A stretch of 64,000 nucleotides of DNA, taken from Asterella californica (Eukaryota > Streptophyta > Marchantiopsida > Marchantiales > Aytoniaceae). Under the pieces are notes generated by a model, which was given only the letters and a program-made list of their open reading frames with translations, was not told the origin of the DNA and made no database searches. Below, in pieces: positions 10,621 to 20,860 of this stretch. The stretch is taken from NCBI GenBank assembly GCA_036924285.1, contig JAYKYS010000016.1:4092001-4156000 (forward strand). The letters run 5' to 3'. The stretch's first letter is position 1, and the number at the start of each line of letters is the position of its first letter. The position numbers were made by a program, and so were the translations under genes.

Positions 10621-11990
10621 TGTTTGTTGAAGGATTGTATGATGGTGATTTGCTTGACATCGGAAGGTACCTTAGTACGATGGTTAAGCAGACAGCTTGG
10701 ACGGATGAGAAGTTTCGGAGAGTTCGAAGGAAGACCTATAACTTCATGTTGCAAGATGGGTTTCTTTGGAAGCGACCGAAGCAGAAAGGTGAGATACCGC
10801 TACGGATGATTTGCAACAAGGAAGATCAGCAGAAGTTACTCAAGGCGTTCCATGAGAATCTTTGGGCTGGACATCGAGGGATTTGGGTCACTTTTACAAA
10901 GATGAAAAAGCGGTATTGGTGGAAAAACATGTACATGGATGTTGTATCTTTTGTGGAGTCTTGTTTGACATGTCAGATGTATTCAAACATCCGACTTATC
11001 CGTTGGCAATCCACTTCAAGTGGGTGGTAGACTTGGTGATTATGTCGGTTGGATTGTGGCAGATGAGATACTTGGTACTTGCTAGAGAATATCTTTCAAA
11101 TCAAGTCGAGGGTACGGCGCTTCGGACAAAGACAACTGAAGGAGTATGTAGATTTCTCTTGGAAGAGGTTGTTTGCCGATATGGATGTGTGGGAAAGATC
11201 TCTGCACATCGGAGAGAGTTAGATGCACACGAGGCCCGTGAATTCTTTGCAAGGTGTGGGGTGAGGTTGTCACTAACAACTGCTTACAACCCCGAAGGGA
11301 ATGCCAAGAGTGAACGCGATCATCCGCTCATTGTGAAGGCTTTGGTGAAGACTTGCAACGGGAGGATGCGCGAGTGACCTCGACTCTTACCATTTGCGTT
11401 ATGGACAGATCGAACGACACATAGCTCGGTGACATGTTATATGCCAGTGGAACTCATCACAGATCAGAAACCTATCATGCCGATTGAAGAACACGTTCTG
11501 ACATGGAGTGTGTTACCTTGGGAGGACAATTTGACTAGGGAAGAGCTTCTTGCTATTCGAATTAGGCAGTTAGAGAGGAGACCAGAGGATATCCAAACTG
11601 CTTTGGATAGGCTGTGAGAAGCACGGTTGAAGAACAAGGTCAGATTTGATCAGCGACATCGTTTGAGACCTAGGGAAATCAAGGAAGGTGATTGAGTGTT
11701 AGTCTATGACAACAGTGTAGACAACCAGCATAGTGCACTCCGGAAGTTTTCCAGAAGATGGTTTGGTCCGTATGTGGTGAAGAAGGTTCATGACAACACA
11801 ACTTACGCCCTGTAAGAGTTGGATGGAACAAGCTTGAAGGTACTAGTGGTAGGTAAACGTGTTAAGATTTTCAAAAAGAGAGATGAGGAGGTCGATCTAG
11901 TAGATATCTTGACGGAGTTTCAGTTTGAGGATGAGGATTATGCAGAAGACCTTGAAGGTGAGATTGGCTACGATGAGAAGTAGGACGATA
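10610..11990 (+). pseudogene. B1 integrase (catalytic Asp replaced)
   Basis: The HHCC zinc module is visible (FHENLWAGHRG, then CLTCQ) in frame 10554-11030. A frameshift near 10990 leads to the core (10862-11377). The first Asp (VVDLVIM) and the Glu (AKSERDHP) are present. The second Asp, in ADRGE of A2, is His here (SAHRRE), which would abolish catalysis. After a stop at about 11375 the C-terminal region continues in pieces with a GPYVV patch at about 11767 and an acidic tail. No chromodomain is seen. Confidence 0.8.
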
Positions 11991-12039
11991 AGCCGGCCCA
12001 CTCTTGGGTTGGTATCTCTGATACATACCGGAGGATGTA

Positions 12040-12058
12040 CAGGTTCAGAGGGGGTGGA
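12040..12058 (+). promoter_or_regulatory. B1 polypurine tract
   Basis: The purine-rich run AGAGGGGGTGGA ends exactly at the TG that opens the 3' LTR. Its counterparts in families A (GGAGGGGGTGAA) and F (AGAGGGGGTGGA) sit at the same place, which supports its role as the plus-strand primer. Confidence 0.8.
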
Positions 12059-14063
12059 TGTCGTGTCGTGGACCGGCTCCTATCTGAAATTCAGACATCG
12101 ATGCTTGTCGCTCCAAAGACACTCATGAGAAGGACAAGCTAGACCCTAGCTTACAGGCTTTTGGCATCATTTCAGATCTCCATGGGTAGAGCTCTTTGTC
12201 AACACTCCATATGCACTTCATCTACTTCGTTTGGACACCTAGTGGAGAAGTTACAAGACCCGAAAGATGGAGAAAATAAGCTAGGCCCCAGCTTACAGAC
12301 TTTTGGCACAACTTCAGATCTTCGCTTTCATCGCATCAGTGGATAGAGCTCTTTGTCAACACTCCATAGGCACTTCGTCTACTTCGTTTGGACGCCCAGT
12401 GGAGGAGTTACAAGACTCGAAAGATGGAGAAAACAAGCTAAGCCCCAGCTTACAGACTTTTGGCACAATTTCGGATCTCCACTTTCATCGCATCAATGGG
12501 TAGAGCTCGTTGTCAGTTTTTCATAGGCACTTTGTTTACTTCGTTTGGACGTCTAGTGAAGAAGTTATGCGACTCGAAAGAAGGAAAAATCAAGCTAGAC
12601 CCTAGTTTACTTGCTGATTGGGTATTTGAGGCTTCAGGCGTTATATCAAAGACGCAAGGGGCCTGCTTCATTGATTATTGAGAGAACTTCGTACGTACAG
12701 AGACTGTTACAAGGGGGCTGCTTAAAGGACTTGCTTGTTCTGCGATCTGTCGATGGACATTTTGAAGAATTGAGAAGTCCAATACACGCGCGCAAGGTGT
12801 CATCGGGTTCAGATCTGTGTAGGCTACGCACAGGTTAAGACGGTTTGAGAAGAGACGGATCGGGGGTTGTGTTCTGAAAGAAATTGAGACGCATGAAGAA
12901 GATTTGGAGTTTTCAGTTACCTGTGAAGGAAAGTTGGACCGTTCGGACTGTTCCGGAGTCCAAACTTGCTGTCCTTGGATCTATCGGGATCATAACAACG
13001 AGTTCTTCAGGAAATTGAAGACGATATGAAGTTTCATCGGGCGGTTTGGGAGTTTTGAGTGAAATTGACTCACAGGGAAACGCTTACATCAGATTTTTGT
13101 TCGCCTGCGACTTGAGATTGGGTTCTTCTTCGCGATCGGTGAGCCAAGCTCTTCGTTCTTGGTGCTTACGCGATCAAGGAGTCTTCATGTACGCATAGGA
13201 GAAGACTGTACGTGAATTGGATTGTTGGTTTGGGTGTGGTGAGCAAGTTTGAGCCGCAGGGAGCTGATTTACGTTAATTTTTTGCAACCTGCGACCAAAT
13301 TTCTTGCGTGATTTTGCAAGCGGAACTCCAAACGGCTTGTTTGGAGTCTGGTTGGGTTCAGGGTAGCTAGATCTATCTGCCAGAGAAGACAGATATCAGT
13401 TTAGACGATCCATTTGTGCGGTGTGTGCGGTTTTAAACCGCAGGGAGGAATTTTTGAAGGTTCGATCACCTACGACCGAAAATCGACGATATCTCGGCTG
13501 TTGGGAGTCGGATCTGAAGGTTTCTTGGGTTAACGGAGTCAGCGGAGGAGACCCTATCGACATCTGAAGTCCGTTCAGCAAAAGGAGGAAGTCCACAGAT
13601 AGACGTTTTTCGGTTTCTTCGCTACGGGTTTTGCTCTTTTGAGTTCGTTAGAGTTCTAGTTGGCTATATACAGCTTGTGGTAGCTAGCTTTAGCTAAGAA
13701 CTTGTACATGGATGTGGTTTGGACTTGGGTTTGGATCGCGTGATACTGATGTGGCTCTGCTTGTTAGCAAAGAGAAGTTTCTCTTGCTTTGAGCTACGCT
13801 TCGGTGTTTTTGGGTCAAGGTTGAGAATCAGGGGTTGTTTTTAAGGACTTCGAAGCAGGTTACAGACCGCTCTGGTCTGTTTTTCAGTTCTGTGCTCTTA
13901 GGAGAAAGAACCAGCAGTGTACATACATTTGGAGTGTATATATTGCAGTGTTCGTTTTCGTGGTTGTTTTTCTCTGTCTTGTCTCTGTTTCAGCACACAA
14001 CATCTCCACAGCCAGGAACCTCACGTTTTCCTGGACATCCTTCACGCAATATCCGACACGATA
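12059..14063 (+). repeat. B1 3' LTR (2005 bp)
   Basis: It starts TGTCGTGTCGTGGACCGG and ends CGACACGATA. These ends are inverted repeats with one mismatch, giving TG...TA rather than TG...CA. It aligns with the B2 5' LTR at 61693-63308, which is about 390 bp shorter through internal deletion. It contains three copies of a 157-bp tandem repeat near its start and TATA-like sequences (CTATATAC near 13665, TGTATATATT near 13937). GCGG follows at 14064-14067. Confidence 0.8.
12139..12594 (+). repeat. 157-bp tandem repeat inside the B LTR
   Basis: Units start at 12139 (142 bp, shortened), 12281 (157 bp) and 12438 (157 bp), each opening CTAGRCCCYAGCTTAC or close to it and ending with AAAGATGGAGAAAA-type sequence. 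The B2 LTR has the same array, so it is part of the family, not a local accident. Confidence 0.85.
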
Positions 14064-14834
14064 GCGGATTGAGCTCAACATGATGGAGGAGTGGGTGCTG
14101 ACTGCTGGGTTCAGCAGGGAGGCACCACATGGGACGACCACCTCTTCTCGAGGATCACAGACTACGCAACAACGTGGTGGTGGTGATGATAAGGATCGTG
14201 TTGAACCGTCATTATCACAGTGAGGTGTTGGAGGACCTAGTGGGTAGAAATCCATGCCGTCCTTCTCTAATCAGCAGCAAGCGGGTCCTTGTTGGACGTG
14301 TGAGCTAGTATGACTATGACTCAGCGGAGATCTAGTTTAGGAACAGAGACTTTCACATCTTATGGAGGAGAAGGAGTTGACTTCGACTTCATTACTGGTG
14401 TGGCCTAGACTGAGACATCTGCGACAGTGACTCGGAGACAATACGTGTCTCTGAGCCACGAGGTGCATTGGTGGAGTTGGATCCACAACACGGGGAGGCT
14501 GATAGACAAACCAGGTTTCCTCAGTCGTTGACACTATCGGAGACGTTGAGGACCACGTCTATGATTTCCAAACAACCTACCGATGATGTAGTGGAGTTGG
14601 AGGTATCGATATCCAGGAGTGGAGGTGATGCGAGTCAACACTCGACGTCTGTGGATGCGACATCAAACTCGATGTTGGAGACGACTACAGCTATTCTCCG
14701 GACCTCACTGTTTTCAATCACAGATATGAAGACATTGGGAGTAAGCTTAGCTCCAATGTTTCAGTTGGCAGCCACGCTCAATGAGAGCGATGATGTAGTT
14801 ACCTCTAGTGTTGAGGTGGTTCAACGAGAGACGG
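14064..14834 (+). pseudogene. E1 gag, C-terminal part (left of the A1 insertion)
   Basis: Immediately after the GCGG duplication the frame reads RIELNMMEEWVLTAGFSREA, which continues the E2 gag frame that ends ...VFDLAER at 61692. A CWTC half-knuckle lies near 14290 but the frame is broken there. The segment from 14468 is open (residues such as TSMISKQPTDDVVELE) up to QRETV at the A1 insertion. The ACGG at 14831-14834 is the A1 target duplication, and the same frame resumes at 36184. Confidence 0.7.
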
Positions 14835-15397
14835 TGTCGTAGCGAGAGCCTTTCCTTTGAGCAAGGGCGTACCTTCTAGCTGTGGCTAGCGATCGATGCA
14901 CAACAGAGCGACTAGTATCAAGTAGATTTCTCTCTGACTTCCTCAATATCTAAGCACTTTCTTTCTCTCAATAAAGGGTCAAGATAACCACAAGAAAATG
15001 TTGGATGATCATGGACACGACAAATGAGATATGCGATGACATGATCTCTCGGTAGTATTCTTCTCCGAAGTTTCTCACTACTAGGACTTCGTACATAGCT
15101 TTGAGTCGACAGATGTGTCTTATTTCGCACTCGGTGTTAAGTTTACAGGAAGGAGCTGATTTAGATTCATCCTTCATTAGATGAGGATAAAGACAGTAAG
15201 ATCTCATTCTTGACCTATTCATTAAAGGACTCAACGTTGTCCTTTTCTGCCCCATGGAGACCCCCAGCAGATAATAGAGCATTCTAAGCTCATAAGAGCA
15301 AAGTTTTAGATCCCATTACACCACAACTTCTACAACTGTGCGCAGAAAATGCACTTATACGTGTAATTTACATACTAATTGGTCTCACAACAGGACA
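14835..15397 (-). repeat. A1 3' LTR with a 1.47-kb internal deletion
   Basis: Both LTR termini are present (TGTCGTAGC... and ...CAACAGGACA), but the middle is missing. At about 15214 the sequence jumps from the CATTCTTGAC region to the ATTAAAGGACTCAA region, which lie about 1.47 kb apart in the full A LTR. Confidence 0.85.
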
Positions 15398-15417
15398 TTC
15401 ACCCCCTCCAAACCTGC
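15398..15417 (-). promoter_or_regulatory. A1 polypurine tract
   Basis: On the minus strand GGTTTGGAGGGGGTGAA abuts the TGTCC that starts the 3' LTR. The A2 copy at 53189 is identical. Confidence 0.8.
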
Positions 15418-16456
15418 ACATCCTCCGGTATGTGCCAACTTGTTATCCATAGTACGTCCCATCATCGTAGCGCTCATCATGCTCTGAATTGTCAAGTTCA
15501 TCATCATCTTCTCTCGCATAAGGTCTGGAAAGATGAGAATCAGACTCGAGAAGTTCATCGAAATCAAGAAATCCTTCACGTCTTCAGAAAACCTTGACCC
15601 TTTTACCAACAATGGGTAACTTGAAGAGTGTAGTCAAAACTTCTTGTTGTCGTGAACGACAACAACAACATAAGGACCAAACCAACGTCGTGCAAGCTTC
15701 TTGATAGTGCTATGTTGGTTATCCAAACTGTTGTCATATACTATGACCCAGTCACCTTCTCGATCGACTTCTTTCGTAGTCGATGTGTCTTGTCGAACCG
15801 CTCCTTGTTCTTCAACCTCACCTCCTTGAGTTTGATCAATGCTTCTTCGAGGTCCTCCTCACGTCGCTCAAGCTGCTGAATCCGTAGTGCCAATAGTCCT
15901 TCCCTATCAGAACCATCCTCCCAAGGTAGACATACCCAAGTAGGAACGTCTCTTTCCGCTAGCATGATAGGTTTTTGACCGGTCATCAATTCTGTAGGCA
16001 TGTAACCAATGACAATACTATGAGTAGTTCTATCAGCCCACAAAGCAGAAGGAAGAAGTCTAGGTCAGTCCCCATGACGCCCCTGCACGCTTTCACCAAT
16101 GCTTGGATGATTGATGGGTGTCCTCGTTCACTTTTCTCATTCGCTTCTAGGTTCATCGAAGTTGTCAACTTCAGTCGTATTCCATATGTGTTGAAGAACT
16201 CACGTGCTTCATCTGCATTCAACTCTCCTCTATCTGCAAGGATTCTCTCCACGCTTCCATATCTAGAAACGATATCTTCTAATATGAATCGCCAGACAGG
16301 TTCAGTAGCTTTGGTGCGTAGAGCCCTCCCTTCTACAAAGTTAGATAGCTCTTCTCGAGCCAAAACTAAATGACGCATGCCCCAAATTCCTGGTGGCATG
16401 GCAACCAAATCCAAAACCCATTGGAAATGAATAGACAAGGGATATGTGGGTCTCAA
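15410..16456 (-). pseudogene. A1 integrase core and C-terminus
   Basis: The minus-strand frame 15986-16456 has the integrase core: VLDLVAMPP (first Asp), ILADRGELNADEA (second Asp) and ANEKSERGHP (Glu). All three catalytic residues are present. A frameshift near 16000 moves to 15741-16043 (LMTGQKPIM, REGLLALRIQQLERR). The GPYF-type tail is degraded further left. The N-terminal HHCC module is missing because the core is fused directly to the gag-RT linker at 16456. Confidence 0.8.
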
Positions 16457-16716
16457 TCCTCTTCTTCATACACCCCGTTAATGAACTCCTGATCTAATAA
16501 AACTCCTTGAGTTTTGAAGAGATCTTCTTGCTTCTTCACACATCGTCTTCGTACACTATCCATCTCTTCTACCACTCGAAATCTATTTACACATGTTTCA
16601 GAAAACTGAGCAAATCCACATTTAAACATCTCCTCTTCATCTTCTGGCACTAGCGGAAGGCTCTTTCTCCTATCAACACTCTCATACTCCCGCTCTACAT
16701 GAGTGCTAACTAAAAA
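16453..16716 (-). pseudogene. A1 linker between protease and (deleted) RT
   Basis: The frame starting MPEDEEEMFKCGFAQFSE matches the start of the A2 RT-side ORF (56785), and stops after FINGVYEEED, where a deletion of about 2.3 kb relative to A2 joins it to the integrase. Together with the A2 copy it shows that the RT-side frame lies -1 relative to the protease frame. Confidence 0.75.
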
Positions 16717-19027
16717 TCCGAAAACTCTTTGTCTGTCTTTAAGAGACTGTCCTTTAGCTTCTCTCTATTCCTTTCATGACCCGTACGTACAGTAAGAAAC
16801 TGTACCGTCCTCGTACCATCTTGACTTCTGATACGAGCATAATGAGACCCATCGTCCATTACTTTCGTCTCCATCCTAGACGCAGTAATGTACGGTTCAC
16901 CAAGGATCACAGGATAAGCAGCTACACTTTGAACAAAAAAGTTTTGTTCTATCTCTACATCTCTTATTCGAGTCTTGACAGCTGGACAAGCATCAAAAAG
17001 TTCACCTCTTTGGTTGTTAGCAGCACAAAGAATCCATCCATATCCTGTGTCGATTGGTCACTTCCCTTTCTCGTAAACGTTTTTGGACATGATATTAATC
17101 TCTGAACTGTGATCCACCAATGCCACTATAGCCTCTGACAAGTTACCTAGTCGGACCGAGACCTCTATAGTTGCACGAGCTCAATATGCTCGAGAATAGT
17201 GACTCTCATGCTACTTCTCGTCGCCATGTTCTGCAGCACAGTCTGAAACTCTTGCCTCTCTTCCATTCGACGCTTGTAGTACATGCTTTTGGGCAAATAT
17301 GCGACCTAACTCTTCATCTTCTTCACCAGTGATGTTAGTATCCAATGCTTTCACCATCACTGTATCTGCAGTCATCTGTCTCTTTCTCTTGATCACATCT
17401 ATGATCAACTCATGAAAGTCACGTTTTGCTATTCCCAAGGTCTCTCGCAAGAAAAATTCTATCTTTGCATCCAAAATTTTCTTTTCAAGAATCCCCTTCA
17501 AGTTGGTGCTGGTCTCGATATCAAACTGTAGTCTGTAGGTCGGTGCTTTATCTTTGCCCTTTGGAGAAGCTCCTTTGTCTTTCTCTCTCATCTCCGTGCA
17601 TGAATAGGAACATCAACCATAGGTTCATATGTAGATGCCCCTTGAGACGTCGAAGGGATATCGAAAGATGATATCTCTTGTTGCCCTCTCCTCTAAGTGG
17701 CTCTGGTTCTCTTTGTAGCCTCCTCCAGATCAGCAACATCATCATCACGTCCCCTTTTCTCTTCCACAATCGCATCTTGCCAGCTTACATGCTTCTCTTG
17801 TACTAAGTAAGCTTTGACACACCCTGCCTCTACAGGATCATCTCATCCAGTAATGCGGCGAATTGCCTCCGCATCTCGTAACATTACTTCTCGTGGAACT
17901 TCAACTACATCGCTCTTAATAGCTGCTACAACTGATACATCTACTTCAATCGCAAATGTTTCTGGCTCTATTGTACGTATTGCCGTAGCTATACCAACCT
18001 GACCTCTCACCAAGCTCTTCATTCCTCCCTTACCAAAGTTGGTACTCAACGGCGCACCAGTTTGGACGAGATGAATCTTTCCATCTCTAAAATTCACGAC
18101 TTCGATTCTGAGAGCCTCAGAAAACTCCTCACAATCTCGATGTTGATGTTCAGTACTGTCACATCAGATACATCTTCTAACAAAATTTTTGCTAGTTGAA
18201 GATGCATTGGTATCTCCAGGACTTCGACTATGCTTTAGCTCTGCCATCTCTATCCTTAACTCTCTCAGACCCTTAACCAACTCATCGATTGCAGAATCTT
18301 CAATTTTGCTATTGGTAGGCTTGGGCAACGGAGCTAAAGAGACATCAGACCTCAAGGTTGCAGCTCTACCTCTTCCACGTTTCTGCTTCGTGAGAATAGT
18401 AACAGCTTCCTCTATCTTTCTCCAGTCTGTGCTCACTCCTCCTTCTTCTCCCTTGTCTCCTAGCATCAAGAAAAACTTATCCTCTAGATTTTCATCAGCA
18501 GCTTCTAGAAAAAGTTCTATCTTTCTTAAGTCAAGCGTCGTTCTCTCGGATGGAGACAATTGACAGAACCGTTTCTTAAACTCACGCAGCAACTCATTTG
18601 GTGTCATCTCATTTCCTAGACGTTGCTCTATCCACTCCAAGAACGTTTTCTTGGTTACTCTATCCGCATCATCATCAAAAAATTCACTCTTCAACCTTTG
18701 CTCATACTCCTCCCAATAACTCGTACGTGCATCCTTCAGCTTTGTCACTTGACTACGGATCTCTAGTATCACAGCCAACTCGAAACTAGAAATCATCTCT
18801 GTCTCAAGCACACGATTTACCTCCATCTCACAAATATACTCACGAACATACTTCGTGATGTTCTTTCCATCAAACCTCCCCAACTTCTTCACCACCGCCT
18901 ATAGAGCTCTTGTAGACTTCTGCTCCTCAACATCACCTCCTTGTTGTTGTCTCAACAACATCGTCAATGCTCGAAGTAGATCGTCCGCTCCTCCTCCACT
19001 CGTCTCCATTGCTTCGGGAAGATTCAT
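16710..19027 (-). pseudogene. A1 gag-protease
   Basis: Gag starts at 19027 (MNLPEAMETSGGG, LLRQQQ). It meets a TAG at 18899-18901, then runs openly from 18895 to 18164 with the capsid-like region (TKKTFLEWIEQRL, ELLREFKKRF). The zinc knuckle at about 18170-18130 has TGA in place of Trp at 18164-18166, the same codon that is TGA in B1. Further left, several frames carry the C-terminal gag patches, and the protease is decayed (MSKNV-type residues near 17090, then SHYARIRSQDG). The protease frame ends KEFSDF at a TTTTTAG at 16710. Confidence 0.8.
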
Positions 19028-19075
19028 ACTTGACGCTCCTCGGCAACAACTCACTCAACCACCTCAAAGCGTGCT

Positions 19076-19095
19076 CTCAATGACAGCACCAAATA
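19076..19095 (-). promoter_or_regulatory. A1 primer binding site candidate
   Basis: On the minus strand, next to the LTR end CTACGACA, the sequence reads TATTTGGTGCTGTCATTGAG. TGGTGCTGTC begins with the TGG that pairs with a tRNA CCA end. I cannot say which tRNA without a search. Confidence 0.6.
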
Positions 19096-20568
19096 TGTCG
19101 TAGCGAGAGCCTTTCCTTTGAGCAAGGGTGTATCTTCTGGCTGTGGGTAGCGATCGATGCACAGCAGAGCGACTAGTATCACGGAGATTTCTCTCTGACT
19201 TCCTCGATATCTAAGCACTTTCTTTCTCTCAGTAAAGGGTCAAGATAACCACACGAAAATGTTGGATGATCATGGGCACGACAAACGGGATATGCGATGA
19301 CATGATCTCTCGGTAGTATTCCTCTCCGAAGTTTCTCACTACTAGGGCTTCGTACATGACTTTGGGTCGACAGATGTGTCTTATTTCGCACTCAGTGTTA
19401 AAGTTTACAGGAGGGAGCTGATTTAGATCCATCCTTCATTAGATGAGGATAAAGACAATAAGATCCCATTCTTGGCCGTAAGTGACAACAGGTAAGATCA
19501 CAGGGACAGGCGAGAGCATGACTTGCACGGTAAAGTTATGCCCGAAGGATCCTATCAGAAACTGTTGGAAATGAACTCGTTCCATGTACATCAATTTAAT
19601 CTGGAATGGGTTTCGAAAAGGGAATTTGGGCGGTAAATAGAGTCCTTCGTCCATTTCTCACAACATTTGCACTCCAACTACAAGGGTATCTCGATCCACA
19701 GAACACCGATACAATCTCATAGGATTCTCACGATCTCTTCACGAACAATCTCTTGAATCTCTCTCTTAAGGTCGAATGCCCCCACATAGGTCACTCCCCT
19801 TTGCTTAAAGGTTTCGAACACAAAACAAGGATAGGTGCAAGCTCCCTAACCGAGCAACCCAAGCCACACGGGCCGATGAGGTGGCACACATGCACATCGC
19901 ATGTTTGATGCCGTCATACTCATCCACGTGTAGGTCGTCTGGGTGAAAGGTTCTAATGCATGCACCGTAACATGTCCTAATACAAGAGACTAGGCTAGAC
20001 AGGTAGTCGACTTTACAGGTCAAGGATCGCACTTTGCCACGTTAAGTGCGAACCTGACAACCACATGATGTGGTTACAACGTAAGTCGCTAAAGTCTTAT
20101 CTACGTCTAGAATACTCCCCAAAGCAATACAAACGCACACTGGATACTTTTTTGCCAACTGCCGCTAACAAGACTCAGGACCTAGACTAGATACCGTTGC
20201 CGATACAACTCGACAGAAAAACAGCAAACTTTCACACATGATAGATACAGATCTACAGCTCAGTCTCCTCGCAAACTTGCCACGTAGGTAAGATACTAAA
20301 ATCTCTACTTACAGGTCAAATTTCAGGAAGATCTGACGGCTAGATCTTCTCCCACAATTAACACAAATTCTCAGAAACTAACACGCACTTCCAATCTCAG
20401 ATTCAAGACAGAAGTTTCTTCGTCTAAATGAACCGTCCACTTCCATTGAAACTTCCTGTGCTATCAATTCAGAAGGTAAACTCACTACTCAGGAAATTTG
20501 AGCCGATTTGATCGTTCGGATCATCTTCCATAAATCTGCATACTTGCTGCTCCAGATTGAAAGCTTTA
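19096..20568 (-). repeat. A1 5' LTR, inner part (interrupted by C1)
   Basis: It runs from TGTCGTAGC to AAAGCTTT and matches the A2 left LTR over about 1.47 kb. At 20569 a foreign element starts. The rest of the LTR continues at 35616. Confidence 0.9.
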
Positions 20569-20699
20569 TGTGGTGCTCATAATTTAGTGGATTCACGAAT
20601 TTTTGAAATTTTTAAGATTAATAACTTGTTTGTATAACTGAGGAAACGTTGTTACTTAAGATTACGGCTTCCTTAGAAGGAAGATGATCTTGCGATCTT

Positions 20700-20860
20700 T
20701 TTGTAATAAGAAGTTGACTTCTTCGGAAGACGACCGTCTTCCGGGAAGCGTCTTCTCGGTTGTGTCTTCCGAAGACGGAAGATGGCGGAAGACGGAAGAC
20801 ACGTATCTTCCGGAAGACGGCAACCGCGGAAGCTTCACCACGTAAGAAGTAGGTGCACCT
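20700..20860. repeat. Cluster of GAAGAC/GTCTTC palindromic repeats near the C1 left end
   Basis: Within 160 bp the motif TCTTCCGAAGAC and variants such as GTCTTCC and GGAAGACGG recur many times on both strands, so the segment can fold on itself. Similar but sparser motifs run through the whole element, including its non-coding right end. Confidence 0.75.

Larger units (their letters stand above)
7286..14063 (+). mobile_element. B1: 5'-truncated Ty3/gypsy LTR retrotransposon
   Basis: In order on the plus strand: gag C-terminal half with zinc knuckle, protease, reverse transcriptase, RNase H, integrase, polypurine tract, 3' LTR. The 5' LTR, primer site and gag N-terminus are absent because the element is joined at 7285/7286 to an A LTR stub. 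The right flank is GCGG followed by E gag sequence. The same GCGG precedes the 5' LTR of B2 at 61689, so both are parts of duplicated copies of one insertion. A 31-bp tandem duplication (CCGAAGAAGGATGATTCAAA at 7285 and 7316) sits at the truncation point. Confidence 0.85.
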
